From Aneurinibacillus soli (lineage in GTDB: Bacteria > Bacillota > Bacilli > Aneurinibacillales > Aneurinibacillaceae): a stretch of 64,000 nucleotides of DNA. The notes beneath the pieces are model-generated. The model saw only the letters and a list, made by a program, of their open reading frames with translations, was not told where the DNA came from and did not search any database. This document shows, one piece after another, positions 25,058 through 35,473 of this stretch. The position numbers and the translations under genes are program-made. The stretch is taken from assembly GCF_002355375.1 (NCBI RefSeq), contig NZ_AP017312.1:2187001-2251000 (forward strand), given 5' to 3'. How positions within the stretch are numbered: position 1 is the first letter of the stretch; every line of letters starts with the position of its first letter.

Positions 25058-25672
25058 TTGAAAAGAGCGCTTGATGTCATTGTCTCGTTGATTTTATTGG
25101 CAATATTATCACCTGTAATTCTATTGATTACTGTTCTCATACGTATAAAGCTTGGCTCACCCGTGTTCTTTAGGCAGAAGCGTCCGGGACTACGTGCTGT
25201 CCCTTTCTATATTTACAAATTCCGTACAATGACTGACGAAAGGGACGAAAATGGAAAGTTGTTATCCGATACCGTACGATTACGATCATTTGGTCGTTTT
25301 TTGCGAAAATATAGTCTGGATGAATTGCCGCAGTTGTTAAATGTTTTACGAGGAGAGTTAAGTCTTGTTGGACCAAGGCCGCTGCTAATGGAGTATGTTC
25401 CTTTGTATACGGAGACACAGGCAAGAAGGCATGAGGTAAGACCGGGCATTACCGGATGGGCGCAAGTAAATGGAAGAAACGCGCTTACTTGGGAAGAAAA
25501 ATTTATCCTCGATGTTTGGTATGTGGACCATCAGTCCTTTTGGTTGGATATCAAAATTTTGATGATGACTTTTTTTAAAGTGATTCGTTCGGAAGATATT
25601 AATAGTAAAGGGCATGCGACAATGCCTGTATTCACTGGAAAGTCCGAGCGGAGTAAAAGGTTTGAGATGTGA
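25058..25672 (+). CDS. epsL: Priming sugar-phosphate transferase (PglC/EpsL type)
   Basis: 204 residues, a monotopic phosphoglycosyl transferase. One N-terminal re-entrant helix (KRALDVIVSLILLAILSPVI) is followed by GSPVFFRQKRPGL, FYIYKFRTM and the catalytic-region SLDELPQLLNVLRGELSLVGPRP. It transfers a sugar phosphate, probably the diacetamido sugar made by this cluster, to undecaprenyl phosphate. Start is TTG with GAAAGGAGAG 7 bases upstream; no better start lies nearby. Confidence 0.92.
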   Translation: MKRALDVIVSLILLAILSPVILLITVLIRIKLGSPVFFRQKRPGLRAVPFYIYKFRTMTDERDENGKLLSDTVRLRSFGRFLRKYSLDELPQLLNVLRGELSLVGPRPLLMEYVPLYTETQARRHEVRPGITGWAQVNGRNALTWEEKFILDVWYVDHQSFWLDIKILMMTFFKVIRSEDINSKGHATMPVFTGKSERSKRFEM

Positions 25673-25741
25673 TTGTGGTGGTTTCTTCAAAATATACTAT
25701 AGATGAATAAGGTGGTAGACAGAGAGATAATGGGAGACCAG

Positions 25742-27184
25742 ATGTATCACAAAGAAAACACAGACCATACAGCAATAGATCTTCGGCAGTTGCTTTCTAT
25801 AATTCTCAAACGTTTGTGGATTATTGTTCTCTTAACTGTCGTTACCACAGTAACGGCAGCTTGTATTAGTCTGTTTTACCTCACACCTATCTATGAAGCG
25901 AAAGCACTGCTACTTGTGAACAATACACAGCCAAATAAAATTACTATGGTCAGAGATGTTGAGCGGGACTTGAAACTTGTTGATACCTATGCTGAATTGA
26001 TGAAAAGCAGATCCGTTATGACACAAGCAATCATCCAAATGAAAAGCAAGATGTCACCACAGCAGCTTACTAACAAAGTTACAGTAAATAGACTGAACAC
26101 TTCACAACTTATCAGCATTACGGTAATGGATCAGCGGCATGAGGAAGCGGTGCGGATTGTAAATACGTTAGCTGAAGTGTCGCAAAAACAAGTCAATGGA
26201 TTAATGAAAGAAGATAATCTGCATATTATTGAACTGGCCTATGTAGAGGACCATCCGATTCCTGCGAAGCCGAAACCATTGATAAATACACTCATTGGTT
26301 TGTTGGTTGGCTTGCTTGCAGGAGTGGCTATCTGTCTTTTATTAGAGTACTGGGATGACACAATTAATGCTGCAGGCGATATTGAAAAAACGACAGGACT
26401 CCCTGTATTGGCTGTTATCCCGAAAATTAAATCTCTTAATAAACAAAGTGACAATCCAACTATAGATGTATATAACCGATTTGCCCGAGATGAAATCGCT
26501 ACTGGCCTGGAGCAAGAATTAAGCCGCAAACGTAAGTATGCAAAAACCGTAAAAAAGAAGAAACAGATGAATACAGACGTAATCGAGGTATATCGTACTT
26601 TGTGTAACCATCTCCAATTTGGTATAGGCTCAAAAGTAAGAACTATTCTCGTCACCAACCCTGGGCCAGGGAAGGGAAAGCCGATAACGGTGATAAATTT
26701 GGCAGCTTCTCTTGCTCAAAATGGCAAGCAGGTTCTTTTGCTTGATGCAGATTTTAGAAATCCAAAAGTACATGACTTTTTCCGCATTTCTAATGATGTA
26801 GGTTTTATTAATCTTTTGCAAAGCGGCTCACATCAGGGAATCGTACAGAATACGTTCATAGAGGGATTATCTGTGATTCCGGCGGGAACAGCACCCGATC
26901 ACAACAAGGAGCCGTTTGGTTCACAACAGTTGGAGGCATTTTTTCGAGAGATGGCTATTGCTTTCGATTATATTCTCATTGATGCACCGCCGCTGATGTC
27001 TGTTGCCGATGCACAAGTATTAGCAACGAGTGTAGATGGAGTGCTTATCGTTGTTCAGGCGGGAAAAGCGAATAAAGAGATACTGTTAAAAGCAAAGAGC
27101 TTGTTGGACCATGTCCATGCCAACATTATCGGGTTGGTTTTAAACCATCCAAAAATAAAGGGATATAGATACTATCACAACTAA
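25742..27184 (+). CDS. Fused Wzz chain-length regulator and BY-kinase with degenerate Walker A
   Basis: 480 residues from the ATG at 25742 (GGGAG 5 bases upstream; ATGs at 25703 and 25730 lack a site). Wzz domain: membrane helices at ~23-47 and ~178-200. C-terminal BY-kinase-like domain: Walker A-prime VLLLDADFRNP and Walker B DYILIDAPPL are intact. However, the Walker A loop reads GPGKGKPI (~308-315) where family members have GEGKST: the Mg-binding Ser/Thr is Pro. The C-terminal tyrosine cluster is short (KGYRYYHN). It may control chain length without kinase activity. No cognate phosphatase is in the cluster. Confidence 0.88.
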   Translation: MYHKENTDHTAIDLRQLLSIILKRLWIIVLLTVVTTVTAACISLFYLTPIYEAKALLLVNNTQPNKITMVRDVERDLKLVDTYAELMKSRSVMTQAIIQMKSKMSPQQLTNKVTVNRLNTSQLISITVMDQRHEEAVRIVNTLAEVSQKQVNGLMKEDNLHIIELAYVEDHPIPAKPKPLINTLIGLLVGLLAGVAICLLLEYWDDTINAAGDIEKTTGLPVLAVIPKIKSLNKQSDNPTIDVYNRFARDEIATGLEQELSRKRKYAKTVKKKKQMNTDVIEVYRTLCNHLQFGIGSKVRTILVTNPGPGKGKPITVINLAASLAQNGKQVLLLDADFRNPKVHDFFRISNDVGFINLLQSGSHQGIVQNTFIEGLSVIPAGTAPDHNKEPFGSQQLEAFFREMAIAFDYILIDAPPLMSVADAQVLATSVDGVLIVVQAGKANKEILLKAKSLLDHVHANIIGLVLNHPKIKGYRYYHN

Positions 27185-27248
27185 CTTCTCGCATTCGTGT
27201 ATGTATTCTCCACATTAAAGATGTATCTCATCTGTGAAAGGATACAGT

Positions 27249-28685
27249 ATGGGCAAAAAAAATGTTTTTATTAACGTTGTATATCTTTTGTTTAGCCATG
27301 TTTTTATTCGTCTCTTTACTGCATTAGCTGCGATTGCTGTTGCCCGTTACCTTGGCGCAGAGCAATACGGGATGATTGGCATCGGAGTTGCTCTGATTGG
27401 TATTAGTAACTATTTTACCGATCTTGGTGTATCGCAAACGCTGATTCGTGAGGCGACGAAGGAACAGGCGGATTTATCGTTGCTGCTGAGTGGCTATATT
27501 AAAACAAGAATGGTCCTGACACTCGTGACAGCGATCATCCTGTTGGTGATGATCGAAGCTGTCTATCAGAATGAATTGCTCAGACAAGTTCTCTACTATA
27601 TGGTTGTTCCTAGTCTGTTCGGTAGTGCGTTGCAAGGCATTGGCAATACATATTTTCAAGTGATTCAAAAAATGAAGTATACTGCATTGCTCACCTCTGT
27701 CTCGGGAGTGATTACAGCAAGTACGTTTTATGTTGGAATTGTATGTACACTCCCTTTACAAGTGTTGGCTTCTGTCTATGGGATCTCTAGCCTGATTGGC
27801 GGCCTGTTAAGTATTGCTATGGTGTTGAAGCGTTCTCCGCTTAGGAGAGGGTGGGATCGCTCGATTTTACAGGGAGTACTTTATTTCAGCTTAGGTGGCT
27901 TGGCGGTAATTTTATTGCCGCAGCTTGGGCCGATTATTCTTGAGCAAGTTGGAACAATAGAACAGGTCGGCTATTTTGTTGCCGCTTATCGCATTCCAGC
28001 TGTTTTTTTAGCTATTCCTGGAATTGTTGCATCCGCTTTCTACCCGCTGCTGTTTCAGTATGGAAATAGGGCAGAAGACCAAGAAAAACATCTTTCATTA
28101 GGCATTGTGCAGGTGAAGTTAATGAGTTTTTTCGGCATCGGGAGTGGGGTTGTTCTCTTCTTATTTGCCGATTGGTGGATATTTCTCCTGTTTGGTGCTG
28201 GCTGGGAAGCGGCGGCCGATATTTTACGGGTGCTCTCCTTGCTCATTTCCCTGCAGGCGATTACAATTCCGCTTGCTGACTCATTAACGACCAAGGGCTA
28301 TCAAAAGAGGAGAGCGGTCTTGCTTAGCGTAAGTGTTATTTTCTCTCTCTCTACTTATGTGACATTGGGGCACAGCTGGGGTGGTATCGGTGCAGGAATG
28401 GCAGCGATTATAAATGAATTGTTTTTGCTAGTTGCATTCTCCTGTGCCAATCCGGTTGGGTGGAGATTGATATGGGGGGGAACGAAAGTAAATGTGCTTG
28501 CTTCTGGAATGGTTCTGCTTCTAGCTTCTTTAGGGTTGACGAAGTTGCATCCGTTAAGCGGGATTCCGTTGCTTTTGTTGCTTTATGTGTTGCTGGTTCT
28601 TAGCATGGATGCAAGCTTACGAAAAATGATTCAGACGAAGTTTAGAGAGAAACGAGCTAAGCAAAAAACATCATCCTTTACATAG
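27249..28685 (+). CDS. Lipid-linked oligosaccharide flippase (Wzx family)
   Basis: 478 residues with about 12-14 hydrophobic helices and the polysaccharide-synthesis opening (ARYLGAEQYGMIGIGVALIG.. NYFTDLGVSQTLIREA) of the MOP superfamily. It moves the undecaprenyl-linked repeat unit outward. The ATG at 27249 sits 6 bases behind AAAGGA; an upstream GTG overlaps that site. Confidence 0.88.
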   Translation: MGKKNVFINVVYLLFSHVFIRLFTALAAIAVARYLGAEQYGMIGIGVALIGISNYFTDLGVSQTLIREATKEQADLSLLLSGYIKTRMVLTLVTAIILLVMIEAVYQNELLRQVLYYMVVPSLFGSALQGIGNTYFQVIQKMKYTALLTSVSGVITASTFYVGIVCTLPLQVLASVYGISSLIGGLLSIAMVLKRSPLRRGWDRSILQGVLYFSLGGLAVILLPQLGPIILEQVGTIEQVGYFVAAYRIPAVFLAIPGIVASAFYPLLFQYGNRAEDQEKHLSLGIVQVKLMSFFGIGSGVVLFLFADWWIFLLFGAGWEAAADILRVLSLLISLQAITIPLADSLTTKGYQKRRAVLLSVSVIFSLSTYVTLGHSWGGIGAGMAAIINELFLLVAFSCANPVGWRLIWGGTKVNVLASGMVLLLASLGLTKLHPLSGIPLLLLLYVLLVLSMDASLRKMIQTKFREKRAKQKTSSFT

Positions 28686-28730
28686 ACAAATAGGGTCGTG
28701 TTAAGCGGTGGGTATGGAGATGAGAAAGGT

Positions 28731-29858
28731 ATGAAGATACTGATCGGAACAGCATTGGCCTTGGGTACAGGAGGGGTTCGTTCCTATGTCCAAACACTAG
28801 AAAACGAACTTGTAGCAAAAGGGCACGATGTTTCGGTGAAGCAGCCTGATTTGCTTCGTTTTTATCATAAAATAATGGCAAGAATTAAGTCGCTAGGTAA
28901 TCACAACAAAGTCAGACAAGAACTGATGAAAGCAAATACGAGCAGCTCTTTTACAAAAACAAGAAAATACATGCAAACGAACGGTGAGAATCTTGAATTG
29001 ATTCATGCCCAGGACGTGCTCTATGCAGCTTCTCTGAGAGAGATGCACATTCCAGTTGTTCTTACTGTGCACGGTCCTCTATTAAAAGAAATGGAAATGG
29101 CTTCTAAGCTTAGTCAACATGTACGTTCCTATATTATTGAGCAAGAGCGAATTGCGTATGAGGGTGCAGCGCATATTCTTGCTGTTGATACAGGACAAAA
29201 GAAAATTATTGTAGAGGAGTACAACATTGATCCAGAAAAAATTACCGTTTTGCTAAACGCTGTTGATACGCGTTTATTTACACCACTGTCTTTAGAGGAA
29301 CCGGAAGTACCGTTCTATCTTGTCCCAAGACGGCTGGTTCCAAAGAATGGAGTGGGTGTGGCAATCAAAGCGTTTCGACATTTGCAAGATGAGCGAATGG
29401 AGCTGTGGATTGTTGGGGATGGACCAGACCGTTCGATTCTTGAAGAGTTAGTCGATCATGAAGGACTTACGAACAAGGTACGCTTCATAGGTTCCATCGA
29501 GCAAGCAGAGATGGTTACCATGATGAACCAAGCGGAAGGAATAGTTATCCCTTCCATACCTGTTAATGGAGTGATTGAGGCAAGTTCGATCTCTGCCTTA
29601 GAAGGAATGAGTGTAGGTAAACCCGTGATTGCTTCTAATATTGGAGGCCTTTCAGAAATGATTACTCATATGAAAAATGGATGCTTATTTTCAGCAGGTG
29701 ATGATAGTGAGCTGGCTGCGCTCATTAGGAAGCTGCATGCAGATAGGGAGTTACGAAAGCTGCTTGGTGAAAATGCTCTTGAATATGTTCGCGTAAATCA
29801 CAGCAGCACAGCCTGGAGCGAGAAAATAGTCAAAGTGTATGAATCTGTATGCAAGTAA
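28731..29858 (+). CDS. Glycosyltransferase family 4
   Basis: 375 residues starting MKILIGTALALGTGGVRSYV, the usual N-terminal Gly-rich acceptor loop. The C-terminal half has VPRRLVPKNGVGVAIKAFR, LWIVGDGPD and SSISALEGMSVGKPVIASNIGG. Second GT4 of the cluster, between flippase and polymerase. The ATG is chosen at 28731 behind GGAGATGAG; an upstream GTG adds 11 residues unlike the family. Confidence 0.85.
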   Translation: MKILIGTALALGTGGVRSYVQTLENELVAKGHDVSVKQPDLLRFYHKIMARIKSLGNHNKVRQELMKANTSSSFTKTRKYMQTNGENLELIHAQDVLYAASLREMHIPVVLTVHGPLLKEMEMASKLSQHVRSYIIEQERIAYEGAAHILAVDTGQKKIIVEEYNIDPEKITVLLNAVDTRLFTPLSLEEPEVPFYLVPRRLVPKNGVGVAIKAFRHLQDERMELWIVGDGPDRSILEELVDHEGLTNKVRFIGSIEQAEMVTMMNQAEGIVIPSIPVNGVIEASSISALEGMSVGKPVIASNIGGLSEMITHMKNGCLFSAGDDSELAALIRKLHADRELRKLLGENALEYVRVNHSSTAWSEKIVKVYESVCK

Positions 29859-29873
29859 TGAAGCGGGTGTTGC

Positions 29874-31250
29874 ATGTTGGAAAATAACTTGCGTGGTTTT
29901 CTGGCGAAACGAAATAATCTGATTCTACTCCTCTGTTTTTTAGGGATGGTGATGGGTTATTTAGTAACTGCCCAGAGCAGTATGTTTTTGGCTATATTCG
30001 CGATCGGTTTATTTCTCATCGCATATTTGACCAAATTGATTACGATTACTCATTTATTTTGTTTAATTCCGCTTGTCTCTATTTTTCATATTCCGCTTGC
30101 TAGTGTTGGAGGTCTTAACATCACGGCGTTAGACACACTCATTTTCCTGTTTTATATATTTGTAATTCTCTTGATTTTCATGAAGAAAGATGTTGTCTTG
30201 CCCGTCTCGCTGAAACAGATTCTATTGTGCAATTTTATATTTATTGTACCAGGTTTTTTTTCGGCGTTTTATTTTGCGGGTCTCTCGAAAGCAATTACAG
30301 GCACAATTCTTGTAGGTAAGAAATGGGCTATGTACGCGATTTTTCTTCCAGCCATCCTGTTTATTTCTGACAGCGGGTGGAAAATGGTGCAGAAGGCGTT
30401 GTTAGCTACCGTCTTGATTGTTTCTGGAGTAACGATGTATTCTTTCATTTTCCCATCAGCAGATTCAGCAGGTGGGAGAGCTTCCTCGCTGTTTTTTAAT
30501 CCAAATGTGTTTGCAGTGTTGATGGTGATGTTATTTAACGTTTCGTTGGGGCTTCTTGTGCTGTATCGCCGAAACCAGCTGGTTAGAATCCTGATTTATA
30601 TTTGCTTGCTTATCTGTTTATATGGTGTGATTCAATCAGGTTCACGAACGGCCTCTATTGCTACAGTGGGAATTCTACTCTTTTGGTTGTTTCAAGCGAA
30701 AGAAATAAGTTTCAAGTTTAAAGCAACAGCGATCGGTTTGCTGGTGACGATAGCGCTGTTAGGGAATCTTCTGCTTGATACGACATCGTTGTTTCAAAGA
30801 TGGACCGATGTGCTTGATGGAAGGGATAGTGTCACTTCGGTTACGTTTCGTATTGATGCGGTGCAGGTTGCCTACTATATGTTTTTGGACAGTCCGCTTT
30901 TTGGGTATGGTTTTACCAATTTTACAGATTTAAGCCAATATTATGTAGCGAAATATGCTTTGTTGCTCAATCAAAAAATAGAGACCACAGATAATCAATA
31001 TATGGATACTTTGTTAGAGACGGGTATAGTTGGTATCGGATGTTTTTTCTTTATGCTCGCTGTAATTACAAGACATCTGTGGAAACAATGGAATCGTTCG
31101 ATTTTTGCTAAAGTAACATTTGCCAATTTGATTCTTTTTCTTTTTGCTGGACCGAGTATGCCCTCATTTTATTCTCCGTTTACTTCGGCGTTTTTCTGGT
31201 ATGTGTTTGCTGTTTCTTTTATTGAATTGGAAAAGAGTGGTGTAATATGA
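29874..31250 (+). CDS. O-antigen ligase/polymerase-like membrane protein (Wzy)
   Basis: 458 residues with 10-12 hydrophobic helices and one large outside loop around residues 310-370 that contains FGYGFTNFTDLSQYY and the TTDNQYMDTLLETGIVG motif of the Wzy_C/O-antigen ligase family. It probably polymerises the flipped repeat unit. The ribosome binding site is weak. The stop overlaps the next gene start (ATGA). Confidence 0.82.
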   Translation: MLENNLRGFLAKRNNLILLLCFLGMVMGYLVTAQSSMFLAIFAIGLFLIAYLTKLITITHLFCLIPLVSIFHIPLASVGGLNITALDTLIFLFYIFVILLIFMKKDVVLPVSLKQILLCNFIFIVPGFFSAFYFAGLSKAITGTILVGKKWAMYAIFLPAILFISDSGWKMVQKALLATVLIVSGVTMYSFIFPSADSAGGRASSLFFNPNVFAVLMVMLFNVSLGLLVLYRRNQLVRILIYICLLICLYGVIQSGSRTASIATVGILLFWLFQAKEISFKFKATAIGLLVTIALLGNLLLDTTSLFQRWTDVLDGRDSVTSVTFRIDAVQVAYYMFLDSPLFGYGFTNFTDLSQYYVAKYALLLNQKIETTDNQYMDTLLETGIVGIGCFFFMLAVITRHLWKQWNRSIFAKVTFANLILFLFAGPSMPSFYSPFTSAFFWYVFAVSFIELEKSGVI

Positions 31251-32404
31251 AGGTGCTGTTTTTAGATTTCACTACCTCGCTTGGCGGGGTGCAAGCGGTT
31301 TTGCTCCATCTGTTAAACCATTTAAATAAAGCTTTTTCAATAACGTATATAGATGCCTATGACAGTGAAATGACCGAAATTCTAAGGCGAAGACAAATTC
31401 AAGTGCGTAAAGCATCGATTTGGCCGAAGGTGAAGGCAATTGGCTGGCATAGGCCATCACGGCGAATACTTGCATTGTTTTTACTTGGACCGTCGTATTT
31501 CTTCTATATTTTAAGACTGGTAAAGATTTTTCGAGAGTATGACTGTGTCTTTATTAGTCAAAAAAAATCACTCGTTATTGCCCAACTCAGTAATCTATTG
31601 GCGCGTCGGAGCATTGTTTTTCATGCGCATGGTTTTCATAGTGCAGATCAAATTACTTCGATATATAAATGGGCGATACAGCGGGCAGACAAGATTATCG
31701 CTGTATCGGAAGATGTGAAGAGGAAAATGATAGCATCGGGGATCGATAAAACGAAGATTCAGGTGATCTATAATGGGATCGATTTGACAGGGATTGATCA
31801 GGCAGAAGTCGTGTCACCCCCCCAAATGCGATGTGATACGTTCAATATTTTTATTGGCTGTAGTATTCAACCGATCAAGGGAGTACATTTGCTGGTTGAA
31901 GCGGTACATGAGTTACGACAGCAGGGACGTAAGGTAAATCTGTTCATTGCAGGTAGTACGCCACACGGTGGAGACGAAAGTTATTTGGAAAACATGAAAA
32001 AGTATGTACGTAAGCATGGATTGGAACAAGAGATCCACTTTCTGGGTTGGCAGTCCGACCTGATTAGCATTATGAAAACGATGGATGTGGTTGTCTTGCC
32101 TTCATTGGTTGATGAGAGCTTTGGTTTGATTATTGCTGAAGCGATGGCGGTACATAAGCCTGTCATTGCTTCAAATGTTGGAGGACTTAAAGAATTAATT
32201 ATACACGAAGAGAATGGTTTTTTAGTGGAGCAAGGAAATAAAAACGAGATTGTCGAGTCCTTAGGCAAATTGATGGATAAGCAAGAGTTATGTGAAGAAT
32301 TTGGGGGGAATGGGCGAAGAAGAATAGTTGAGAACTTTCAGATAGAGAGACAAGTGCAGCAGGTAAGGGAGTTACTCTCTTCCTTACATAGACGAACAGG
32401 GTAA
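31247..32404 (+). CDS. Glycosyltransferase family 4
   Basis: 385 residues. N-terminus MKVLFLDFTTSLGGVQAVLLHLL; the C-terminal half has AVSEDVKRKMIASGI, IGCSIQPIKGVHLLVEAV, LPSLVDESFGLIIAEAMAVHKPVIASNVGG and EENGFLVEQGN, all standard GT4 features. Starts inside the polymerase stop codon, so translation is coupled. Donor unknown. Confidence 0.87.
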   Translation: MKVLFLDFTTSLGGVQAVLLHLLNHLNKAFSITYIDAYDSEMTEILRRRQIQVRKASIWPKVKAIGWHRPSRRILALFLLGPSYFFYILRLVKIFREYDCVFISQKKSLVIAQLSNLLARRSIVFHAHGFHSADQITSIYKWAIQRADKIIAVSEDVKRKMIASGIDKTKIQVIYNGIDLTGIDQAEVVSPPQMRCDTFNIFIGCSIQPIKGVHLLVEAVHELRQQGRKVNLFIAGSTPHGGDESYLENMKKYVRKHGLEQEIHFLGWQSDLISIMKTMDVVVLPSLVDESFGLIIAEAMAVHKPVIASNVGGLKELIIHEENGFLVEQGNKNEIVESLGKLMDKQELCEEFGGNGRRRIVENFQIERQVQQVRELLSSLHRRTG

Positions 32405-32429
32405 TAAGTGTAGCACAAGGGAGATGTCT

Positions 32430-33104
32430 ATGAAACAAATCTTGATTATTGGAGCAGGAGGCCATGGGCGTGAAATCGCTCAATTGGTGAGAGATATCAA
32501 TCGTAAATCAAACAGTTGGGAGTTACTCGGCTATCTTGATGAAAATAAAAGTTTAACAAATCAATGGCTGAATGGGTTTCCGGTGTTGGGCACATTGGAT
32601 CTACTTCAATTGGAGTTGTATCGCTCGGTTTATGTGATTTGTGCAATTGGAAAAGTGCAGGTGCGAAAAAAACTGGTGAATCATCTGAAAAACAAGTTTT
32701 CTTGGGTGAAGTTTGCTACTTTGATTCATCCCACAGCAGTGGTTGGGGATGAAATTGTAATAGGTGAAGGCTCGGTGATTTGTGCCAACAGTGTGGTAAC
32801 TACTAATGTTACATTAGGGCAGCATGTACTGATCAATTACGGCTGTACAATTGGGCACGATTCACTGCTCGAAGATTTTGCTACGATTTTACCTGGGAGC
32901 AATCTCTCAGGCAATGTAACGATTCGGACTTGTGTGGAGGTTGGTACAGGTACGGCCATAATTCCTGGTGTGGAGATTAAGGCGAACACAATTGTGGGTG
33001 CAGGAGCTGTTGTCACCAGATCACTTCCTGCTGATTGTACAGCGGTAGGAGTACCGGCGAAAGTAATGAAGTTTCAGGGACCAGCCTGTGTTGAGGGAGA
33101 CTAG
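32430..33104 (+). CDS. epsM: NeuD/PglD-type sugar N-acetyltransferase
   Basis: 224 residues: an N-terminal Rossmann-like nucleotide-sugar domain ([17 protein letters not shown]) and a C-terminal left-handed beta-helix of hexapeptide repeats ([25 protein letters not shown]...). The conserved His of [19 protein letters not shown] is the expected catalytic base. It would acetylate the C4 amino group made by the aminotransferase. The ATG at 32430 has AAGGGAG 6 bases before it; the ATG two codons earlier abuts the site. Confidence 0.88.
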   Translation: MKQILIIGAGGHGREIAQLVRDINRKSNSWELLGYLDENKSLTNQWLNGFPVLGTLDLLQLELYRSVYVICAIGKVQVRKKLVNHLKNKFSWVKFATLIHPTAVVGDEIVIGEGSVICANSVVTTNVTLGQHVLINYGCTIGHDSLLEDFATILPGSNLSGNVTIRTCVEVGTGTAIIPGVEIKANTIVGAGAVVTRSLPADCTAVGVPAKVMKFQGPACVEGD

Positions 33105-33142
33105 AAAAGAACAAAAATAAAGAGAGGGAAGTGTTCAAGATA

Positions 33143-34174
33143 ATGGATAAGGAATCCCAAAAATATACTCTTGTTACTGGATGTGCCGGATTTATTGGAT
33201 TTCATCTTACCTGTCGATTATTAGACTTAGGCCACAACGTAATCGGTATTGATAATGTAAATGATTACTATGATATCTCTCTTAAGGAATCCAGGCTGAA
33301 TATAATAAATCAGAAAAAAAGATTTACATTTATCAAGACATCAATTGAGAAGAGAGAAGAAGTAGAGAATATATTTTCTACCTATCCTATAGATACAGTT
33401 ATTCATTTGGCTGCTCAGGCTGGTGTAAGATATAGCCTTGAAAATCCACATGCATACATTGATGCTAATATTGTAGGTTTCATGAATATATTAGAAGGAT
33501 GCCGGCATTATAAAGTAAGTCATTTTATTTATGCTTCTTCTAGTTCGGTATATGGTGCAAATACTTGTATGCCATTTTCTGTTCATCATAATGTTGATCA
33601 TCCGGTGAGTTTATATGCTGCCACGAAAAAAGCAAACGAGCTAATGGCTCATTCATATAGTCATTTGTATAATCTGCCAACAACAGGACTCCGCTTCTTT
33701 ACTGTGTATGGTCCCTGGGGACGGCCTGATATGGCGCTGTTTTTATTTACAAAGGCGATTCTTTCTGGAGAACCGATTCGTGTTTTTAACAACGGGAAGA
33801 TGAAACGAGATTTCACTTATATTGATGATATTGTGGAAGGAATCGCAAGACTTATTGAGAAAAGTCCAACTCCGAATTTAGATTGGGATGGAAATTCTCC
33901 TGACCCTGGCACAAGCTATGCACCGTACAGAATTTATAATATCGGCAATAATAGGCCAACGAACCTTCTTGATTTTATTTCTGTACTAGAAAAAGCGCTT
34001 GGCAAAGAAGCAAAAAAAGAGTGGATGCCACTTCAGGCAGGAGATGTGCCGGAGACATATGCTGATATAGATGACTTGATGCGGGATGTCGGGTTTAGGC
34101 CGAACACTCCCATTGAACAGGGAATTGCAAAGTTTGTTTCTTGGTATAAAGAATACTACGGGGTGAACGTATGA
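33143..34174 (+). CDS. NAD-dependent UDP-hexuronate 4-epimerase-like protein
   Basis: 343 residues, extended short-chain dehydrogenase. [16 protein letters not shown] binds NAD; the catalytic triad lies in [11 protein letters not shown] and [16 protein letters not shown] (YxxxK). The sequence [20 protein letters not shown] is typical of UDP-glucuronate or UDP-GlcNAcA 4-epimerases (TviC/Cap1J). Next to a TviB-like dehydrogenase it probably makes UDP-GalNAcA or UDP-GalA. A GTG at 33131 is an alternative start, but it lies almost on top of the AGAGGGAA site. Confidence 0.88.
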   Translation: MDKESQKYTLVTGCAGFIGFHLTCRLLDLGHNVIGIDNVNDYYDISLKESRLNIINQKKRFTFIKTSIEKREEVENIFSTYPIDTVIHLAAQAGVRYSLENPHAYIDANIVGFMNILEGCRHYKVSHFIYASSSSVYGANTCMPFSVHHNVDHPVSLYAATKKANELMAHSYSHLYNLPTTGLRFFTVYGPWGRPDMALFLFTKAILSGEPIRVFNNGKMKRDFTYIDDIVEGIARLIEKSPTPNLDWDGNSPDPGTSYAPYRIYNIGNNRPTNLLDFISVLEKALGKEAKKEWMPLQAGDVPETYADIDDLMRDVGFRPNTPIEQGIAKFVSWYKEYYGVNV

Positions 34175-35454
34175 AAAAAAGAAGGATAGGGGTTGTTGGA
34201 TTAGGGTATGTGGGCCTTCCTGTTGCCGTAGCGTTTGGAAAGCAGTACCCTGTGATTGGGTTTGATATTAATCCAGAGAGAGTTGCATGTCTGATCGAGC
34301 ATATTGACATTACAGGAGAGGTAGCCCAGGAAGAATTAAGCAAAGCACAAATTACATATACAGCGAATGCGGAAAAACTCGCAGCGTGCGACTTTATTAT
34401 CGTAGCAGTTCCAACACCTATTAATAAAGTGAACCAGCCGGATTTAACCCCGCTCATTAAAGCGTCTGAGATGGTAGGCAAACATATTCGTCCAGGCACA
34501 ATCATAGTGTATGAATCGACCGTATATCCTGGAGCGACAGAAGAGGTGTGTGTACCACTGATTGAGAAACATTCAGGGTTTATCTGTGGAAAAGATTTCT
34601 TTGTCGGGTATTCCCCTGAACGTATTAATCCAGGAGATAAAAAGCATACGTTTGAAACGATAACAAAAGTGGTTTCTGGCCAGGATAAAGAGACGCTTGC
34701 TGTAATTGCCGATGTATACGGCTCGGTTGTCAAAGCTGGCGTGCATCAGGCGTCTTCTATTAAAGTAGCCGAGGCGGCAAAAGTAATAGAAAACACACAG
34801 CGGGATTTAAACATAGCGTTAATGAATGAACTTGCTATTATTTTTAATAAATTAGGAATCAACACGCAAGAAGTTCTGAAAGCGGCAGGAACCAAGTGGA
34901 ACTTCATCCCCTTTTATCCCGGTCTTGTAGGCGGGCATTGCATTGGTGTGGATCCGTACTATCTTACATACAAAGCAGAATGTATCGGATATCATCCTGA
35001 AGTTATCCTGGCAGGCCGACGTATTAACGATACGATGGGGAGTTTTATCGCTCAATCTTTGGTCAAAAAGATGATTCTAAAAGGAGTCACGATTCAAGGT
35101 GCGCGTGTTACGGTCTTGGGTATGACGTTTAAGGAGAATGTGCCGGATATTCGTAATTCGCGTGTAATAGATATTATCCAAGAGCTTCAGGAGTTTGGGA
35201 TTGAAGTGCAGGTAACAGATAATATGGCAAATAAAGAAGACACCTTTCGAGAGTATGGGGTTTCTCTTCTTTCCGTGAATGAACTACAGCCTGCTGATGC
35301 GATTGTTTTAGCTGTCGCTCATAAAGAATATGTGGAAAATGGCTGGGAAGGAATTTATCCGCTTCTTGTAAATCAAAAAGGGGTTATAGCTGATATTAAG
35401 AGTGTATTAAACAGCTTTGAATGTCCTGAGGATGTCATTCATTGGAGGCTGTAG
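34171..35454 (+). CDS. UDP-HexNAc/UDP-glucose 6-dehydrogenase family (TviB/WbpA-like)
   Basis: 427 residues. NAD-binding [18 protein letters not shown], the catalytic Cys in [22 protein letters not shown], and the C-terminal [21 protein letters not shown] domain. The [10 protein letters not shown] form is typical of the UDP-GlcNAc/ManNAc 6-dehydrogenase branch (TviB, WbpA), not of UDP-glucose dehydrogenases. It makes the UDP-uronic acid that the overlapping epimerase gene (ATGA) uses. Confidence 0.88.
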   Translation: MKKRRIGVVGLGYVGLPVAVAFGKQYPVIGFDINPERVACLIEHIDITGEVAQEELSKAQITYTANAEKLAACDFIIVAVPTPINKVNQPDLTPLIKASEMVGKHIRPGTIIVYESTVYPGATEEVCVPLIEKHSGFICGKDFFVGYSPERINPGDKKHTFETITKVVSGQDKETLAVIADVYGSVVKAGVHQASSIKVAEAAKVIENTQRDLNIALMNELAIIFNKLGINTQEVLKAAGTKWNFIPFYPGLVGGHCIGVDPYYLTYKAECIGYHPEVILAGRRINDTMGSFIAQSLVKKMILKGVTIQGARVTVLGMTFKENVPDIRNSRVIDIIQELQEFGIEVQVTDNMANKEDTFREYGVSLLSVNELQPADAIVLAVAHKEYVENGWEGIYPLLVNQKGVIADIKSVLNSFECPEDVIHWRL

Positions 35455-35473
35455 CCTTAGTTTGGAGGAGAGG

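Noticed and set aside
34095-34733. 212-codon reverse frame under the UDP-sugar dehydrogenase
   Set aside because: Antisense to a strongly conserved gene; no ribosome binding site.
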